A DNA stretch of 64,000 bases from contig CP003801.1 in the NCBI GenBank assembly GCA_000299115.1, positions 930,001 to 994,000 of the forward strand, read 5' to 3'. This DNA comes from an alpha proteobacterium HIMB59 (lineage in GTDB: Bacteria > Pseudomonadota > Alphaproteobacteria > HIMB59). The translations under genes and the position numbers were made by a program. Below the pieces are notes generated by a model, which worked only from the letters and a program-made list of their open reading frames with translations, made no database searches and had not been told where the DNA came from. Below are positions 19,878 through 29,279 of this stretch, piece by piece; position 1 is the first letter of the stretch; each line of letters starts with the position of its first letter.

Positions 19878-20186
19878 ATGTCATTAGGTTTTAAAATATA
19901 TTCTTATTTTAATGGTAGTCTTGTTCATCAAGATTCGCTAGGTAATAAATTTTATCAAGATAAAAAAAATTCAAGTAAAAGATGGATCATTTATGCTGAT
20001 GGTTTAGGCCCTGAGTCTATTCCTACTAATTATCATAATTGGCTTCACAATACATCCGATGTACTAGATAAGAATATCCATGAACTTGATGAACTTGTTA
20101 ACAACATCAAGGGGCGTACTCAAAAACACATCACCACACATAAACCAAATGACACTAAAGGTTATAATAGTTGGCAGCCCAAATAA
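19878..20186 (+). CDS. NADH:ubiquinone oxidoreductase 17.2 kDa (NDUFA12-like) accessory subunit
   Basis: A small accessory protein of respiratory complex I, shared by alphaproteobacteria and mitochondria. The 102 residues show the family patterns GNKFYQDKK, RWIIYADG and IPTNYHNWLHNTSD. Its presence is a good marker for an alphaproteobacterial origin. It is transcribed divergently from the carboxypeptidase gene (21 bases apart) and overlaps the next gene by 16 bases, so it probably heads an operon with the two MCE-domain genes and the DUF2155 gene. Confidence 0.92.
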   Translation: MSLGFKIYSYFNGSLVHQDSLGNKFYQDKKNSSKRWIIYADGLGPESIPTNYHNWLHNTSDVLDKNIHELDELVNNIKGRTQKHITTHKPNDTKGYNSWQPK

Positions 20187-20632
20187 AAATTGAGTTAGAT
20201 AGTTTTTCTTCATCGTTTCATTTAAAGATAGGATTTGTATTTCTATCTATTTTTCTAATCTGTTATTTTTTAATTAATTCTTTTAATCATCAAACAAATC
20301 ATTTTAAAGCTCACTTTGGTTATGTTGAAGGTCTTGATATCGGGTCTGATGTAAAACTAGCAGGTATTCCAATTGGGAAAGTAACAAATCTTGAAATAGA
20401 AAATGATTTAATTGCTGTTACGGGATTTATAGATAAAGATTTTGATATACCCAGAGACTCTATCGCGTCTATAAGATCAGAGGGTCTTTTCGGAAAAAAA
20501 TCTCTGCTTATCAATCCTGGTTTTGATATCCCTTTTGACTCCTCAAACAAAAATATTGCATTTACAGAAACTACAGACTCTTATTCAATAGATATGTTTT
20601 TAAGGTATTTAAGAAGTATAAATGAAAAATAA
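20171..20632 (+). CDS. MlaD-like MCE-domain protein, copy 1
   Basis: MlaD-type proteins form periplasmic hexamers that carry phospholipids between the outer and inner membranes. The 153 residues have one N-terminal membrane anchor (about 19-37) and an MCE domain with YVEGLDIGSDVKLAGIPIGKV near residues 51-71 and SEGLFGKKSLLINPG further on. The best start is TTG at 20171, inside the NDUFA12-like gene. It overlaps a second MCE gene by 11 bases, an unusual tandem. No MlaE permease or MlaF ATPase gene is nearby. Confidence 0.87.
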   Translation: MAAQIKIELDSFSSSFHLKIGFVFLSIFLICYFLINSFNHQTNHFKAHFGYVEGLDIGSDVKLAGIPIGKVTNLEIENDLIAVTGFIDKDFDIPRDSIASIRSEGLFGKKSLLINPGFDIPFDSSNKNIAFTETTDSYSIDMFLRYLRSINEK

Positions 20633-21062
20633 AATAAGTTTTGAATTTATCATAGGATTATTGATACTAATTATCACAATAATATCTTTTTTTTATTTTT
20701 CTTTAAAAATTGATTATTTTGATAATTCTAAAAAAATAAATTTAAATTCAAATTTTTTTGATATTGGCGGTCTTACAGTGGGTGCTGATGTTAAAACTAA
20801 GGGTGTAAAAATTGGTGAAGTTACAGAAATTTCTTTAGATGGTGACTCTTATATGGCAATAGTAAAAAGCTCTCTCAACTATGATTTAAATATTCCATTA
20901 GATTCTGAATTTAAAATAGCTAATAATGGCTTTATTGGTTCTCCTTACATAGAAGTAACAATGGGCATTAATGAACAATATTATCAAAATAATGATTTGA
21001 CGGAAAATAATGTCGATGCTGTATCTCTTGAAGAGATTATTAATAGTTTTATTTTTAATTAA
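20622..21062 (+). CDS. MlaD-like MCE-domain protein, copy 2
   Basis: The 146 residues have an N-terminal membrane segment (about 8-28) and an MCE domain with GGLTVGADVKTKGVKIGEV near residues 48-66 and NGFIGSPYIEV further on. The layout is the same as in the gene immediately upstream, but the two proteins are clearly diverged, so this is an old duplication or two specialised subunits that might form a mixed ring. The start overlaps copy 1 by 11 bases and the end overlaps the DUF2155 gene by 53 bases. Confidence 0.86.
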   Translation: MKNKISFEFIIGLLILIITIISFFYFSLKIDYFDNSKKINLNSNFFDIGGLTVGADVKTKGVKIGEVTEISLDGDSYMAIVKSSLNYDLNIPLDSEFKIANNGFIGSPYIEVTMGINEQYYQNNDLTENNVDAVSLEEIINSFIFN

Positions 21063-21369
21063 TACTTTTTCTTCTCAAGCTTTTTCTAAAAATAGCAAAA
21101 ATGCGTCTATTTTAATTTTAGATAAATCAGCCTCTACAAAATATGAGCTTAATTTTTCAAAAGAAATCCAATTTCGTAATCTCTCTTTTGAATTGATAAC
21201 ATGTGAAAGTATGAAATTTGATAAATATGTTGATGAAATAGCTTTAATTAAAATTTCTCAAGAAGAAGATATCTTTATTGGCTGGTTTTTTTCAATTACT
21301 GATGAATTAAATTTATATTCAAATAAAATATATGAAGTTACTTTGAAATCTTGTTCTAATGAAAATTAG
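21010..21369 (+). CDS. Exported DUF2155 family protein
   Basis: The 119 residues begin with a signal peptide (hydrophobic core about 5-24, then SQAFSK) and continue with a small domain holding a single RNLSFELITCES region, matching the DUF2155 family, whose alphaproteobacterial members sit next to NDUFA12-like and MlaD genes. The molecular role is unknown. It overlaps the MCE gene upstream by 53 bases, and its end converges with accC by 14 bases. Confidence 0.75.
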   Translation: MSMLYLLKRLLIVLFLINTFSSQAFSKNSKNASILILDKSASTKYELNFSKEIQFRNLSFELITCESMKFDKYVDEIALIKISQEEDIFIGWFFSITDELNLYSNKIYEVTLKSCSNEN

Positions 21370-22699
21370 AAATATTTTTTTCAAGCCAATTAGTATTATA
21401 TTGACCAGTAGTAAATATATCTTGTTTTAAAATCCATTTATGAAGATCGATGTTAGTGTCGATGCCTTCTATGATAATCTCATTTAATGCTCTATGCATA
21501 ATAGAAATAGCTTCATCTCTATTTTCGCCTCTTGAAATTAACTTTAAAATAAGACTGTCATAATGAGGGTTAACTCGATAATTAGTGTATATAGCTGTAT
21601 CTACTCTTACACCTCGACCTCCAGGTAAGTTTATAAACTTAATTGTACCGGGACTAGGGGAGAAATCTTTTGCATTTTCAGCGTTTATTCGACATTCAAT
21701 AGTATGAAATTTTTTATTTAAATCATTAATCTCTATTTTATAACCTGCTGCCACCATAATTTGATTTTTTACTAAATCTAAATCATAAGCTTCTTCGGTT
21801 ACCGGGTGTTCAACTTGTAGTCTTGTATTCATTTCAATAAAATAAATTTGATTATCTTGATATAAAAATTCAAGTGTACCAACACCCTCATATTGACTTG
21901 ATAGTAGTAAATTTTGAACATTATTTTCTAAATTCTCTAAATTATTAATATCAACAAAATCCGAAGGTATTTCTTCAATAATTTTTTGATTTTTTCTTTG
22001 TATTGAGCAGTCTCTTTGCCCAATTATCTTAGCTGTTTGGTGTTTGGGGTCAGAAATCACTTGAAATTCTATATGTTTCGCATTGGTTAAAAATTTTTCT
22101 GCGTACATAGTATCGTCACCAAAATAGTTTTTAGCTTCTGTTTTTAATTGCTGGAAATATTGTTTGATTTCATTTTCATTATTGAAGACTCTCATTCCTT
22201 TACCACCGCCACCATAAGCGGCTTTAATTACAACTGGAAAACCAATAGATTTAGCAATTTTTAGGGCATCAGAAGTATCTTTGATATTTTTAGCCTCAGG
22301 ATTGCCAAGTATTGGTAATTTGTATTCATTAGCTAACTTCAAAGCATTGCTCTTATTTCCTAAATCTAAGATTGACTTTGAAGATGGCCCAATAAACTTA
22401 ACATCATGTTTTTGTAAAATATCAGCAAATTTATCATTTTCACTAAGAAAGCCATATCCAGGGTGAACGGCCTCAGCTCCTGTAATATTAATTGCACTCA
22501 TGATATTTGGAATATTCAAATAACTGCTAGATGGAAGAGCTCCACCAACACAAATACTTTCATCAGCTAGTTTTACGTGCATGGCATCGCTATCCACATC
22601 TGAGTGGATCGCTACAGATTGAATTCCTAGTTCTTTACATGCACGGATTATTCTAACAGCTATTTCACCTCTGTTAGCAATTAGTATTTTTTTAAACAA
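21356..22699 (-). CDS. accC: Acetyl-CoA carboxylase, biotin carboxylase subunit
   Basis: AccC carboxylates biotin on AccB with ATP and bicarbonate, the first step of fatty acid synthesis. The 447 residues start FKKILIANRGEIAVRI; the ATP-grasp glycine loop is GGGGKGMRVF near residue 164, and the catalytic region EMNTRLQVEHPVTE is near residue 288. It follows accB with no gap. The C-terminus converges with the DUF2155 gene. Confidence 0.97.
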   Translation of the reverse strand: MFKKILIANRGEIAVRIIRACKELGIQSVAIHSDVDSDAMHVKLADESICVGGALPSSSYLNIPNIMSAINITGAEAVHPGYGFLSENDKFADILQKHDVKFIGPSSKSILDLGNKSNALKLANEYKLPILGNPEAKNIKDTSDALKIAKSIGFPVVIKAAYGGGGKGMRVFNNENEIKQYFQQLKTEAKNYFGDDTMYAEKFLTNAKHIEFQVISDPKHQTAKIIGQRDCSIQRKNQKIIEEIPSDFVDINNLENLENNVQNLLLSSQYEGVGTLEFLYQDNQIYFIEMNTRLQVEHPVTEEAYDLDLVKNQIMVAAGYKIEINDLNKKFHTIECRINAENAKDFSPSPGTIKFINLPGGRGVRVDTAIYTNYRVNPHYDSLILKLISRGENRDEAISIMHRALNEIIIEGIDTNIDLHKWILKQDIFTTGQYNTNWLEKNISNFH

Positions 22700-23134
22700 T
22701 TAAGAAATTTCGAATAGTGGTTGGCCAAATTCAACAGCCTCACCATTTTTTATTAGGATAGATTTAACTACGCCATCTTTATCTGATTTAATTTCATTAA
22801 ATGTTTTCATCGCTTCAATTAAACAAATAGTATCTCCTTTTTTAATTTTTTGACCACTTTTTACAAAAGGTGGGGAACTTGGTTTAGGAGTAAGATAAAT
22901 TATACCTACCATCGGGCTATCAATACTTTGCATAATTGAGGACTCATTGGTTGGGGTATTAGAAACATTTTGAGGCTGGCTAGATATAGGACTTTGAGCT
23001 ATCTGAACAGAGCCTGAGTTGTTAGAAATTTCAATGGAAATAGTTTTATTTGAAAATTTTAAAGATCCTAAATTTTCATCTTTAAGTTTTTTAATCAGAA
23101 GATTAATCGAATTTTCAGTTTTCTTATCAATCAT
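22700..23134 (-). CDS. accB: Acetyl-CoA carboxylase, biotin carboxyl carrier protein
   Basis: AccB carries the covalently bound biotin. The 144 residues have an N-terminal helical part, a serine/proline/asparagine-rich linker (about 45-68) and a C-terminal biotinyl domain with IEAMKTFNEI, where the lysine near residue 109 is biotinylated. It directly precedes accC. aroQ, its usual upstream neighbour in many bacteria, is not here. Confidence 0.96.
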   Translation of the reverse strand: MIDKKTENSINLLIKKLKDENLGSLKFSNKTISIEISNNSGSVQIAQSPISSQPQNVSNTPTNESSIMQSIDSPMVGIIYLTPKPSSPPFVKSGQKIKKGDTICLIEAMKTFNEIKSDKDGVVKSILIKNGEAVEFGQPLFEIS

Positions 23135-23184
23135 TTCCTAAATATACCTCATCAATTAAAAAATTAAACTGTTAACATTGATAT

Positions 23185-24171
23185 TTATTTAAATTGTTTA
23201 GCTAATTTGAGTCTTTGATTATAGTAATTAGATTTGATTTTCTTCCCATAAATATTTTTTGAATTTTTCTCTATTCGATAATAATTTAGTTGGCCAACTA
23301 ATTGACCATCTTTGATCATAAATGGGGTATCATAGGCTCTTAATTCTAATACAGCAGGAACACCTTTTAGAAGACCAAAACCAGGGTCAAAAAAACCTGC
23401 ATAATGTACTCTAAAATTACCAAAGCTATCTTTGAAAGGTTCTAATTCTGCTGCATTATTTTCAGGAACCACAATAGACTCTTTAGATCTTAAAATATAA
23501 AACTCGTCTTTTTCTATAATAAAAGAGTCACTTTTAGGGACTATCTCTTCCCAGTATTTTTCTTTTAGGTAATGATTAATTTTATTTAAATTTATAGAGG
23601 ATGTTATTTTTTTAGCTCGATATGCAGACACTTTACCTTTTTTAATTGAAACAGAAATTTTTATTTTCTTTTGTATGTTTTCGTCTGATCCCTCAAAAAA
23701 TCTTATTTGATTAAGACAAATATTTTTCTTCAATTCTATGCTAAAAGATTGTGGTATAATTTCCAAATATAACTTACCAGAGTAGCCATAATCTATTTCA
23801 TCATATTCAGTTCCATATTCAGTGATCAAACGAGTAAAAATATCTAGCCTACCAGTTGTGCTTTTAGGATTAGCTTTTCCTTTTATCTTTTTTGGTAAAT
23901 TTAAACTTTCATTTAATTCGCATAAATAAATACAATTTTTTTCAAATAAAAATTCCTTATTAAGGTCAATTTGAACTAATGATAATTCATCAATAATTTT
24001 AGAAATTGGCTGATTGTTTGGAATAAAAGATGCTTTTATTCTGTAACATTTAGATGAGAGACTTAGATCTAGTGAAGCTGGTTGTATTTGATTCTTATTA
24101 AAAGAAGATGATGTTCTGATAGAATTTGTTTTGATTAAATTTTTGATATCTTTATTAATTAGATAGGGCAT
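23185..24171 (-). CDS. dcd: 2'-deoxycytidine 5'-triphosphate deaminase family, two-domain form
   Basis: dCTP deaminases supply dUTP for thymidylate synthesis. This 328-residue product is about twice the length of classical Dcd and carries two related dUTPase-like halves: GYSGKLYLEIIPQ plus ICLNQIRFF in the first half (about 130-165) and FFDPGFGLLKGVPAVLELRA plus GQLVGQLNYYRI in the second (about 262-305). Such long forms are known in alphaproteobacteria. Its start overlaps the end of the M48 protease gene by 17 bases, so the two are probably cotranscribed. Actual activity is inferred from the family. Confidence 0.8.
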   Translation of the reverse strand: MPYLINKDIKNLIKTNSIRTSSSFNKNQIQPASLDLSLSSKCYRIKASFIPNNQPISKIIDELSLVQIDLNKEFLFEKNCIYLCELNESLNLPKKIKGKANPKSTTGRLDIFTRLITEYGTEYDEIDYGYSGKLYLEIIPQSFSIELKKNICLNQIRFFEGSDENIQKKIKISVSIKKGKVSAYRAKKITSSINLNKINHYLKEKYWEEIVPKSDSFIIEKDEFYILRSKESIVVPENNAAELEPFKDSFGNFRVHYAGFFDPGFGLLKGVPAVLELRAYDTPFMIKDGQLVGQLNYYRIEKNSKNIYGKKIKSNYYNQRLKLAKQFK

Positions 24172-25384
24172 AAGAGTTGTCTAAATTTGAAATTTTATTT
24201 TTATCATAATTATTGCAATAATAATCAATTTTTTGAGATAGGTTTGTTGATTTGAAAAATTGGCAAAAATAGAAATTTGATAAATTTAAATTATTTCGTT
24301 TTGCGTAATATTTTCCATAAATATAATGAAAGTAATATTCTTTTTGTATTGCTTTATTTTGTTTGTTTTTTTCAATTAATTCATAAAGATCAGATAATTG
24401 ATTATCTATTATATAATTGAAGTATTCTATTTTTAAAAAACTATTGTCATTTATAGAATACAATTCTTGAAACATTTCTTCATTATTTAATTGGCCTATA
24501 CCTTTCTTATATATTTCATAATTGAAATATGAATTCGGTACTGATTTTTCTTCAATTTGTGAGACAATACCTTTTTCTAGATTAATAAAGAATTCATTAA
24601 AATCATCAATTTGAGAATTTTTACCATATTTAGCTTTTATCCAATTAAATTCTGGAGAGTTAATTGCTGAGTCTTTTCTGGCTAAATTTTTAAGGATATT
24701 TATTCTATCTTCATTTCTGGGATGTGTAGCAAAGTAGACATTTTGGTTATCAGGCAATTCTTCAATAAAATTGATCAAACCTTTTGTATTTAAATTTCTC
24801 TCTTTGATTTTACTAATCATAAAATCATCTGCTTGAATTTCAAATTTTATAGAATTATAGGAAAGTTCACTTAATAATTTTTGATTAATTGCCAGACTAG
24901 ACGCTATTCCGATACTAGGATCACCCGATAAAACAGCTAGGCCTATAGATAATAAATTATTAAGGGAATTTGATTTACTAGCATCCAGTATTTTGATCTT
25001 TTTAGATGCATAGTGATTGTGCTCAATGTGTCCCAATTCATGATAATATATAGATTTTAAGGTATCCTCATCTTCAATTAATTTAATAAGCTCGGATGTA
25101 AAATATATATTATTTTCTATTACAAAAGCATTAGGTTTGTTGTCAAAGACGATATAACTTTGAAAATTCTTATCGTTATTACTTAAATTGTAAAAATAAT
25201 CTTCAGCAATAGGATCTCTAACAATCTCCAATGAATTAGCATTGAAACTAATTATAAATAGAAAAAAACTAACTAATGTCTTCAGTTGATTTTTTCTTAA
25301 TTTTTCTTCTATAAGATTTTTCAGATTTTTCTTCAACAGTATGTTTTTCAATATTTTCTTTAGATTTAATGTTAATTTTTTCAA
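24155..25384 (-). CDS. M48-family metalloprotease with export signal (start uncertain)
   Basis: A zinc protease of the BepA/LoiP-like group that works in the periplasm on outer-membrane protein quality. HELGH, with its histidines and glutamate, is near residue 117, and an EIQADDF segment provides the third ligand near residue 183; TPR-like helices follow. The longest frame starts at a TTG at 25384, deep inside the RNase gene. A likelier start is the CTG at 25285, which would give a clean signal peptide (KTLVSFFLFIISFNANS) and leave little overlap. There is no ATG in this stretch. Confidence 0.82.
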   Translation of the reverse strand: MKKLTLNLKKILKNILLKKNLKNLIEEKLRKNQLKTLVSFFLFIISFNANSLEIVRDPIAEDYFYNLSNNDKNFQSYIVFDNKPNAFVIENNIYFTSELIKLIEDEDTLKSIYYHELGHIEHNHYASKKIKILDASKSNSLNNLLSIGLAVLSGDPSIGIASSLAINQKLLSELSYNSIKFEIQADDFMISKIKERNLNTKGLINFIEELPDNQNVYFATHPRNEDRINILKNLARKDSAINSPEFNWIKAKYGKNSQIDDFNEFFINLEKGIVSQIEEKSVPNSYFNYEIYKKGIGQLNNEEMFQELYSINDNSFLKIEYFNYIIDNQLSDLYELIEKNKQNKAIQKEYYFHYIYGKYYAKRNNLNLSNFYFCQFFKSTNLSQKIDYYCNNYDKNKISNLDNSYALSN

Positions 25385-26930
25385 GAATTTTTTGATCTAT
25401 TTCAAAAGTGTTAAATTCTAAATCTTTTTCAACTTTTATAAATTTAACTTCAAAAGTTAATTTTAATGACTTAATTCTTTTATTAATCTCATTTTCATTA
25501 TCTTTAAAAAACTGATCATCTATTCTAATCTCATAAGTCTCGTTCTCATCCAATGAATTCAGGTTTTTAATAAGAGATATTAAATTATGTATGACAATAG
25601 ACTTAGTTTTCTTCAATCCATTTCCATTACAACATTCACATTTTTGATAAAAAGTCTCATATATACTTTGGCCAATTCTTTGTCTTGAAATTTCCATGAG
25701 CCCAAATTGTGAAATTTTAGTCATTTGAACTCTTGCTCTATCTTTATAAAAGAGCTCTTTAATTTTTCTCTCAACCTTATTGTTGTTTCCAGAAATACTC
25801 ATATCGATAAAATCGATTACTATTAAACCAGCTATATTTCTAAGCTGTACTTGTTTGAAAATTTCATCACACGCCTCCAAATTAGTATTCAGTGCAGTGA
25901 TTTCTATATTCTTTTCTGAGGTTGATCTTCCTGAATTTATATCAATACTAGTTAGAGCTTCTGTAGGATTTATGACTAAATAACCACCAGATTTTAAATA
26001 AATATTTTCCTCACTAAGAGAGTTAATTGGATTTTTTATTCCATAACTTTCAAAAAGAGGAAATTTTTCTTTATAAAGGGTAATCTTTTTATTTTTATTG
26101 ACACTAAATTCATCCTCTAATTTTTTATATTCCTTCAATGTTTTTGAGTCTGAGAAAATGATTTCATCAACAGATCTTTGGTTTAAGTCTCTAGCTATTT
26201 TAATTAGGGGTGTATCTAATTCAGATATTAATTTGGGTGCCTTTGACTTAAGAGTATCTTCTCTAATTTTTGTCCATAATTTTCTGAGATACGTAAAATC
26301 AGCTATTATATCCTCATCTTCAGCAGAAATAGCATTTGTTCTTATAATGATCGACATTCCTTCAGGTAAATTAAATCCATCATGAAGTTTTTTAAGTCTT
26401 TTTCTATCATTGGGATTTGATATTTTTTTTGAAACTCCACCATTTGAAGAGTTATTCGGTAATAAGACACTATATCGTCCTGGTAAAGATATGAATGTAG
26501 TTATTGCAGCCCCTTTATTTCCTCTTTCTTCTTTTACAATTTGTATTAATAAAACTTGGTCTTTTTTTATTACATCTTGTATTTTGTATTTTCTGTAAAA
26601 GGATAAAAATTGTTTTTTTGTCTGTTTTTCATCTTCCACATCTTCATTCTGACTTTTGGAGCTATCAATTACTTTTTCATTATGGGGTATCTTAAAATAA
26701 CTCGGATGAATTTCATCAAAGGGTAAGAATGCTTTTTTTTCAGATCCAAAATCAATAAATGCAGCTTGTAAAGATGGTTCTACTCTTGATACGATGCCTA
26801 AATATATATTATTTTTTTTACTTGATATTAATTCGTCAGAATAGTCGAAATAATTGATATCTTGCCCATCTGTGGCGATGATGCATAATTCTGAGTTGAT
26901 GTTTCCATCAATAAAAATTCGTTTTGACAT
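25269..26930 (-). CDS. rng: Ribonuclease E/G, catalytic part only
   Basis: RNase E/G endonucleases process rRNA and start mRNA decay. The 553 residues start KRIFIDGNINSELC and contain an S1-type domain (IYLGIVSRVEPSLQAAFIDFG near residue 43), an insertion with FLSFYRKYKIQDVIKKDQ, the INSGRST and VIDFIDM catalytic regions near residues 325-370, and the zinc-link cysteines CECC near residue 430. The long acidic/basic scaffold of alphaproteobacterial RNase E is missing, so the length is closer to RNase G. It is divergent from mrcA, the usual neighbour of rne in alphaproteobacteria, so descent from rne is possible. Confidence 0.87.
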   Translation of the reverse strand: MSKRIFIDGNINSELCIIATDGQDINYFDYSDELISSKKNNIYLGIVSRVEPSLQAAFIDFGSEKKAFLPFDEIHPSYFKIPHNEKVIDSSKSQNEDVEDEKQTKKQFLSFYRKYKIQDVIKKDQVLLIQIVKEERGNKGAAITTFISLPGRYSVLLPNNSSNGGVSKKISNPNDRKRLKKLHDGFNLPEGMSIIIRTNAISAEDEDIIADFTYLRKLWTKIREDTLKSKAPKLISELDTPLIKIARDLNQRSVDEIIFSDSKTLKEYKKLEDEFSVNKNKKITLYKEKFPLFESYGIKNPINSLSEENIYLKSGGYLVINPTEALTSIDINSGRSTSEKNIEITALNTNLEACDEIFKQVQLRNIAGLIVIDFIDMSISGNNNKVERKIKELFYKDRARVQMTKISQFGLMEISRQRIGQSIYETFYQKCECCNGNGLKKTKSIVIHNLISLIKNLNSLDENETYEIRIDDQFFKDNENEINKRIKSLKLTFEVKFIKVEKDLEFNTFEIDQKILEKINIKSKENIEKHTVEEKSEKSYRRKIKKKSTEDIS

Positions 26931-26984
26931 GTTTTTAAATCCTTTTGGTATGATAAATTACAAGTAAAATTTGAGTTACTTGAT

Positions 26985-29279
26985 ATGAAACTTTTTAAAT
27001 TAATTAAATACATTTTTTTATTATTTGTATTAGGCATCTCAATCATGATTATTTTTTTATGGAATATCCAAGAAGATTTGCCAAATGCAAATATATCTGA
27101 ATATTTTCCAAATGAAATAACTAAAATTTATGACAATAATTATGATTTATTATATCACGTAGGGGCCAGAGACAGGTTTTATATCGAATATAACGATATA
27201 CCTGTTGAAATGATACAAGCTATCTTAGCTGCAGAGGACAAGACCTTTTTTCAACATCAAGGTTATGATATCAAAGGAATAATAAATGCCTTTTTGGTTA
27301 ATTTAAAAAATATTTATTCCAAAACTAATAGTAACTATGTTGGCGCTTCTACAATTACCCAACAATTGGTCAAAAATATTTTGCTAAATAATGATCAAAC
27401 AATCACTAGAAAAGTTAAAGAATTAATCCTTTCTATTAGAATTGAAAATGAATATTCAAAAGAATTTATTTTAGAATTATATTTAAATGAAATTTATTTT
27501 GGCAGAAGGTCATATGGAGTCGCTTCAGCTGCAAATAATTATTTTAATAAATCTATTTTTGACTTAGATATCCATGAATATGCCTATTTAGCTGCGTTGC
27601 CAAAGGGCCCAAATAACTATGATCCTAAAAGAAATTATCAGAAAGCTTTCGATAGAAGGAATTATGTTTTAAATCAGATGTTTTTGAATGACTTTATTGA
27701 TGAAAAAAAGTACGAAATATATTCAAAGAAAGAGATTATTTTATCTGAGAGAAATAATAAGAAATATAATCTTGATTATAAGACTGACTATATTCTTCAA
27801 CAACTTTCTCAAAATTCTATTAGTGCAAATGCATACTATATTCAATCAACCATTGACCAAAATCTACAATTCATAGCTGAAAAATCTTTATTAGATAATT
27901 TATTACTTTTTGAAAAAAAATATAAAAGTTGGTCTGGTAGTTATAAGGATTTAAACTCAATTCAGGAACTTAATTATTCCCCTCATTGGATCATAGCTAA
28001 AGTTCAAAAAATTCTAAACAATCGCGTTGAATTGGAATTATTAAATAATGAAGAAACCGTTGTAATTATTGATGATTTAAATTTATTCGGTCCTAAAAAA
28101 CAAAAACCATCTTCTTTTTTGGTCCCAGGTGATTATTTGTATTTAACTCTTATTAATGACAAATACTTTTTAGCACAAGACATTGATATAAATGGATCCG
28201 TTTTGGTTATGGATCCTTATAATGGAAACATACTGGCTATGGTGGGTGGAACTAATTATAAAAAAAGCAACTTTAATAGAGCCACTCAGGCATTTAGACA
28301 ACCCGGATCTTCAATAAAACCTTTTATTTATGCAAGCGCTTTAGAAAATAAATTATATTTGCCTAATACTTTGATTTTAGACTCTAGCGTTTTATTGGAA
28401 CAAGGACCTAATTTGCCAATATGGGTTCCAAAAAACTACTCAGATAAATCGTATGGTGAAATGACATTTAGAAGAGCTTTAGAAAATTCAAATAATCTAA
28501 TTACTTTAAAGATAGGGTTAGATTTAGGTATTAATAAAGTTTCAAAATTTTTTGAAGAAATAAATTTATATGAAAATAATATGCAAAAAGATGTGTATTC
28601 ATCATTACTTGGTGCTATTGAAAATAATTTATTAAATATTACTAAATCATACTCAGTTTTCGTTAACGGTGGATATCAAGTTGAACCAAATATAATTAAA
28701 AAAGTTGTTTCAGATAAAGGAAATTTAGTTTTAAATCAAGATTACTTTTCATGTAATTACTGTGATTTTCAAATTACTGATCGCTCTTATAGAAAACCTC
28801 AAATTCAAATCAAGCAAGATAATACAATCTCACCTCAAACTTCATATCAAATACTTAGTATTCTTAGAGGTGCGATTGAAAGAGGAACAGGAAAGTCTTT
28901 AAATAGTATTCAATATCCAATTGCAGGTAAAACCGGAACTACTAATGATAGTAAAGATTTATGGTTTTTTGGATTAACGCCAAAGTTTGTGGTTGGTGTT
29001 TATGTCGGCTATGATAATCCAAAAAAAATTGGCTATAGAGAAACAGGCTCATCTGTAGCATTGCCAATTTTTAAAAGTTTTATGGAAGCCTACCTTCAAA
29101 AAGATACAGAAGAGAACATAGATTTTTTTATTCCTGACAATATTATTTTAAAAAAGATAGATGCAAATACAGGTTCTTTTGAAACTACAAATTCTTCAAT
29201 AATTGAATATTTTACTAAAGATCAACTTGAAACTATCAATAATCTAAATAAAGTGAATACTATTGGTGGTATAAACTAA
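26985..29279 (+). CDS. mrcA: Penicillin-binding protein 1A (bifunctional transglycosylase/transpeptidase)
   Basis: A class A PBP that polymerises and cross-links peptidoglycan. The 764 residues have an N-terminal membrane anchor (about 9-28), a GT51 domain with ILAAEDKTFFQHQGYD near residue 76 and GASTITQQLVKN near residue 119, and a transpeptidase domain with SSIKPF (SxxK) near residue 444, SNN near residue 500 and KTGTT near residue 648. In the neighbourhood it sits between the divergent RNase E/G gene and prfB; the amidase gene often found here is absent. Confidence 0.95.
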   Translation: MKLFKLIKYIFLLFVLGISIMIIFLWNIQEDLPNANISEYFPNEITKIYDNNYDLLYHVGARDRFYIEYNDIPVEMIQAILAAEDKTFFQHQGYDIKGIINAFLVNLKNIYSKTNSNYVGASTITQQLVKNILLNNDQTITRKVKELILSIRIENEYSKEFILELYLNEIYFGRRSYGVASAANNYFNKSIFDLDIHEYAYLAALPKGPNNYDPKRNYQKAFDRRNYVLNQMFLNDFIDEKKYEIYSKKEIILSERNNKKYNLDYKTDYILQQLSQNSISANAYYIQSTIDQNLQFIAEKSLLDNLLLFEKKYKSWSGSYKDLNSIQELNYSPHWIIAKVQKILNNRVELELLNNEETVVIIDDLNLFGPKKQKPSSFLVPGDYLYLTLINDKYFLAQDIDINGSVLVMDPYNGNILAMVGGTNYKKSNFNRATQAFRQPGSSIKPFIYASALENKLYLPNTLILDSSVLLEQGPNLPIWVPKNYSDKSYGEMTFRRALENSNNLITLKIGLDLGINKVSKFFEEINLYENNMQKDVYSSLLGAIENNLLNITKSYSVFVNGGYQVEPNIIKKVVSDKGNLVLNQDYFSCNYCDFQITDRSYRKPQIQIKQDNTISPQTSYQILSILRGAIERGTGKSLNSIQYPIAGKTGTTNDSKDLWFFGLTPKFVVGVYVGYDNPKKIGYRETGSSVALPIFKSFMEAYLQKDTEENIDFFIPDNIILKKIDANTGSFETTNSSIIEYFTKDQLETINNLNKVNTIGGIN

